Positions 5,539-6,786 of a stretch of 6,786 bases of DNA are shown piece by piece. The DNA lies in NCBI GenBank assembly GCA_002352445.1, contig DEIL01000190.1, positions 265 through 7,050 of the forward strand, in the 5' to 3' direction. The number at the start of each line of letters is the position of its first letter. Positions within the stretch are counted from its first letter, which is position 1. Source of the DNA: Desulfobulbaceae bacterium UBA2775. GTDB lineage: Bacteria > Desulfobacterota > Desulfobulbia > Desulfobulbales > Desulfocapsaceae. The position numbers and the translations under genes are program-made. The notes under the pieces are model-generated. The model made no database searches and was not told the DNA's origin. It worked only from the letters and a program-made list of their open reading frames with translations.

Positions 5539-6786
5539 ATGGCTCAAAAAAACGAATCCAAAAAGCCGGGCCTGAAGCAGGAAGCTTTATCTGTCTTCGG
5601 CATTTTTATTTCTCTTTTTCTCATTCTCAGCCTTCTCACCAGCAGTCTCAAACTTGAAAAAAACTGGTGCGGTGAAATTGGTCTGTTGATTGCCGACCTG
5701 CTCCTTGGCTTTACCGGCTGGGGTGCGTATTTGCTGCCGGCACTGATACTGATTCTCTCCCTTCTTTTCATAACTCCCCGATTGTCTTTTGAGCGATTGC
5801 CTCAGATAATAGCCGGTCTTACAGGTGCGATTATCTCCTTCTGCGGGCTTCTATCCTGTCTGGCAATTAAAGATCCTAAATTAATCGAGACCGGGGGGTT
5901 TATCGGCAGAACAGGATTTACACTACTCCACTCCGTGGTGGGAGATGGAGGCACCGTTATGGTGTTTCTCCTTCTTTTTCTCGTTTCTCTGATGCTCACC
6001 ATACAGTTTTCTCTCTATAAACTGATAGCCTTCATCTGGCAGAGGATTCAAAAGGTATCAGAATTTTTCAACAGAGATTCCCGGGAGGATCAGGAGAGTG
6101 TAGAACCGAAAATAGAAAGAAAGAATATAGTCAAAAAAAGGAAGGAAAGACAGCCTCTGGCGGAACCTGCTGATACTTCAAATATTGTCCCCGAATTGAA
6201 AGAATTTGTTTCTGCAGTAAAACAGAGCGATGAGGATGAAGTATTTGCAGCAAAACCGGTTGCACGAGGAGACTGGAAATTACCTCCCCTCTCACTTCTT
6301 GGCAAAAATCAGCAGGTACACGACAAGGTAGACAAGGAGGTGTACTATAAGCTTTCCAAACAACTTGAACAGAAGTTGAAGAATTTTGGTGTTTCGGGAA
6401 AGGTGATTGGGATCTCTCCCGGCCCAGTTGTAACAACCTATGAATATGCACCTGCGCCGGGTGTTAAGATAAATAAAATTGTCGGTCTCGCCGATGACCT
6501 GGCCCTGGGGTTGAGGGTCAAATCAGTGAGAGTGGTTGGCTCAGTTCCCGGCAAAGCCGCTCTTGGAGTAGAAATACCAAATGAAAATAGAAAGATAGTT
6601 TATATTCGCGATCTGATCGGTTCAGAAGATTATAGGAAGAATCGTGACAAGCTGTCAATTGCTCTGGGCCTGGATGTCGTAGGTAATCTGTCAACCTCCA
6701 ATCTGGCTAAGATGCCTCACCTCCTGATCGCCGGTGCAACCGGGGCTGGTAAAAGTGTCGGCATAAATACTATAATTGCCTCAATT
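5539..6786 (+). CDS. ftsK: DNA translocase FtsK/SpoIIIE family, N-terminal 416 residues (3' end outside window)
   Basis: FtsK is a septum-anchored ATPase that pumps chromosomal DNA during cell division and helps resolve dimers. The visible part has a membrane domain with about four transmembrane segments (near residues 17-36, 61-79, 88-109 and 138-157), including the family pattern IADLLLGFTGWGAYLLPALI. A charged linker (about 170-245) is short compared with the very long one in E. coli. Then come the alpha and beta parts of the motor: GPVVTTYEYAPAPGVKINKI (295-314), DDLALGLRV, GKAALGVEIPN (338-348), and the Walker A loop GATGAGKSVGIN (399-410). The window ends just after this, so Walker B and the DNA-reading gamma domain are not visible. 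ATG 5539 is chosen because its first residues are basic and lead straight into the first membrane helix. There is no good ribosome binding site; an in-frame TTG at 5512 is an alternative, and a stop at 5482-5484 limits further extension. Confidence 0.95.
   Translation, partial: MAQKNESKKPGLKQEALSVFGIFISLFLILSLLTSSLKLEKNWCGEIGLLIADLLLGFTGWGAYLLPALILILSLLFITPRLSFERLPQIIAGLTGAIISFCGLLSCLAIKDPKLIETGGFIGRTGFTLLHSVVGDGGTVMVFLLLFLVSLMLTIQFSLYKLIAFIWQRIQKVSEFFNRDSREDQESVEPKIERKNIVKKRKERQPLAEPADTSNIVPELKEFVSAVKQSDEDEVFAAKPVARGDWKLPPLSLLGKNQQVHDKVDKEVYYKLSKQLEQKLKNFGVSGKVIGISPGPVVTTYEYAPAPGVKINKIVGLADDLALGLRVKSVRVVGSVPGKAALGVEIPNENRKIVYIRDLIGSEDYRKNRDKLSIALGLDVVGNLSTSNLAKMPHLLIAGATGAGKSVGINTIIASI

Noticed and set aside
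6131..6451. Antisense frames within ftsK
   Set aside because: They lie opposite the ftsK linker and motor start, which form one uninterrupted 416-codon frame.

Overview
The window is a chromosomal segment of moderate GC content. It carries a riboflavin biosynthesis cluster with all recognised genes on the + strand: the end of a TPR-like gene, a zinc-ribbon/HEAT gene, a small TPR gene, ribE (riboflavin synthase), ribBA (bifunctional), ribH (lumazine synthase), nusB and the first 416 codons of ftsK. The order ribE-ribBA-ribH-nusB, a HEAT protein resembling those annotated as the DVU0298 family in sulfate reducers, and the palindromic intergenic repeats suggest a member of the Desulfobacterota (former Deltaproteobacteria). 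That placement is inference; no rRNA or other marker is present to prove it.

Layout: 1-91 is the tail of an upstream TPR-type gene. 89-233 is a nearly symmetric palindrome that begins on that gene's stop codon. 280-1410 and 1413-2015 are two tightly coupled genes for probable scaffold proteins. 2036-2695 is ribE. 2696-2864 is a spacer packed with short repeats. 2865-4076 is ribBA. 4077-4380 is a spacer with a second, unrelated palindrome. 4381-4848 is ribH and 4861-5289 is nusB, 12 bases apart. 5290-5538 holds a third palindrome, followed by ftsK, which runs off the window.

How the genes work together: the RibA half of RibBA opens the GTP ring, and the RibB half makes dihydroxybutanone phosphate from ribulose 5-phosphate. 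RibH condenses the latter with the pyrimidine intermediate to give lumazine, and RibE dismutates lumazine to riboflavin. The deaminase/reductase RibD is not in the window. NusB, an antitermination factor, is a common passenger next to ribH. FtsK is a separate cell-division DNA translocase.

The coding content is mostly ordinary housekeeping. The unusual part is the spacers: every gap longer than about 150 bases contains a repeat or palindrome, from at least three sequence families, and two of the gaps share the same terminal motif. I saw no tRNA, rRNA, CRISPR, transposase gene, FMN riboswitch or convincing rho-independent terminator.
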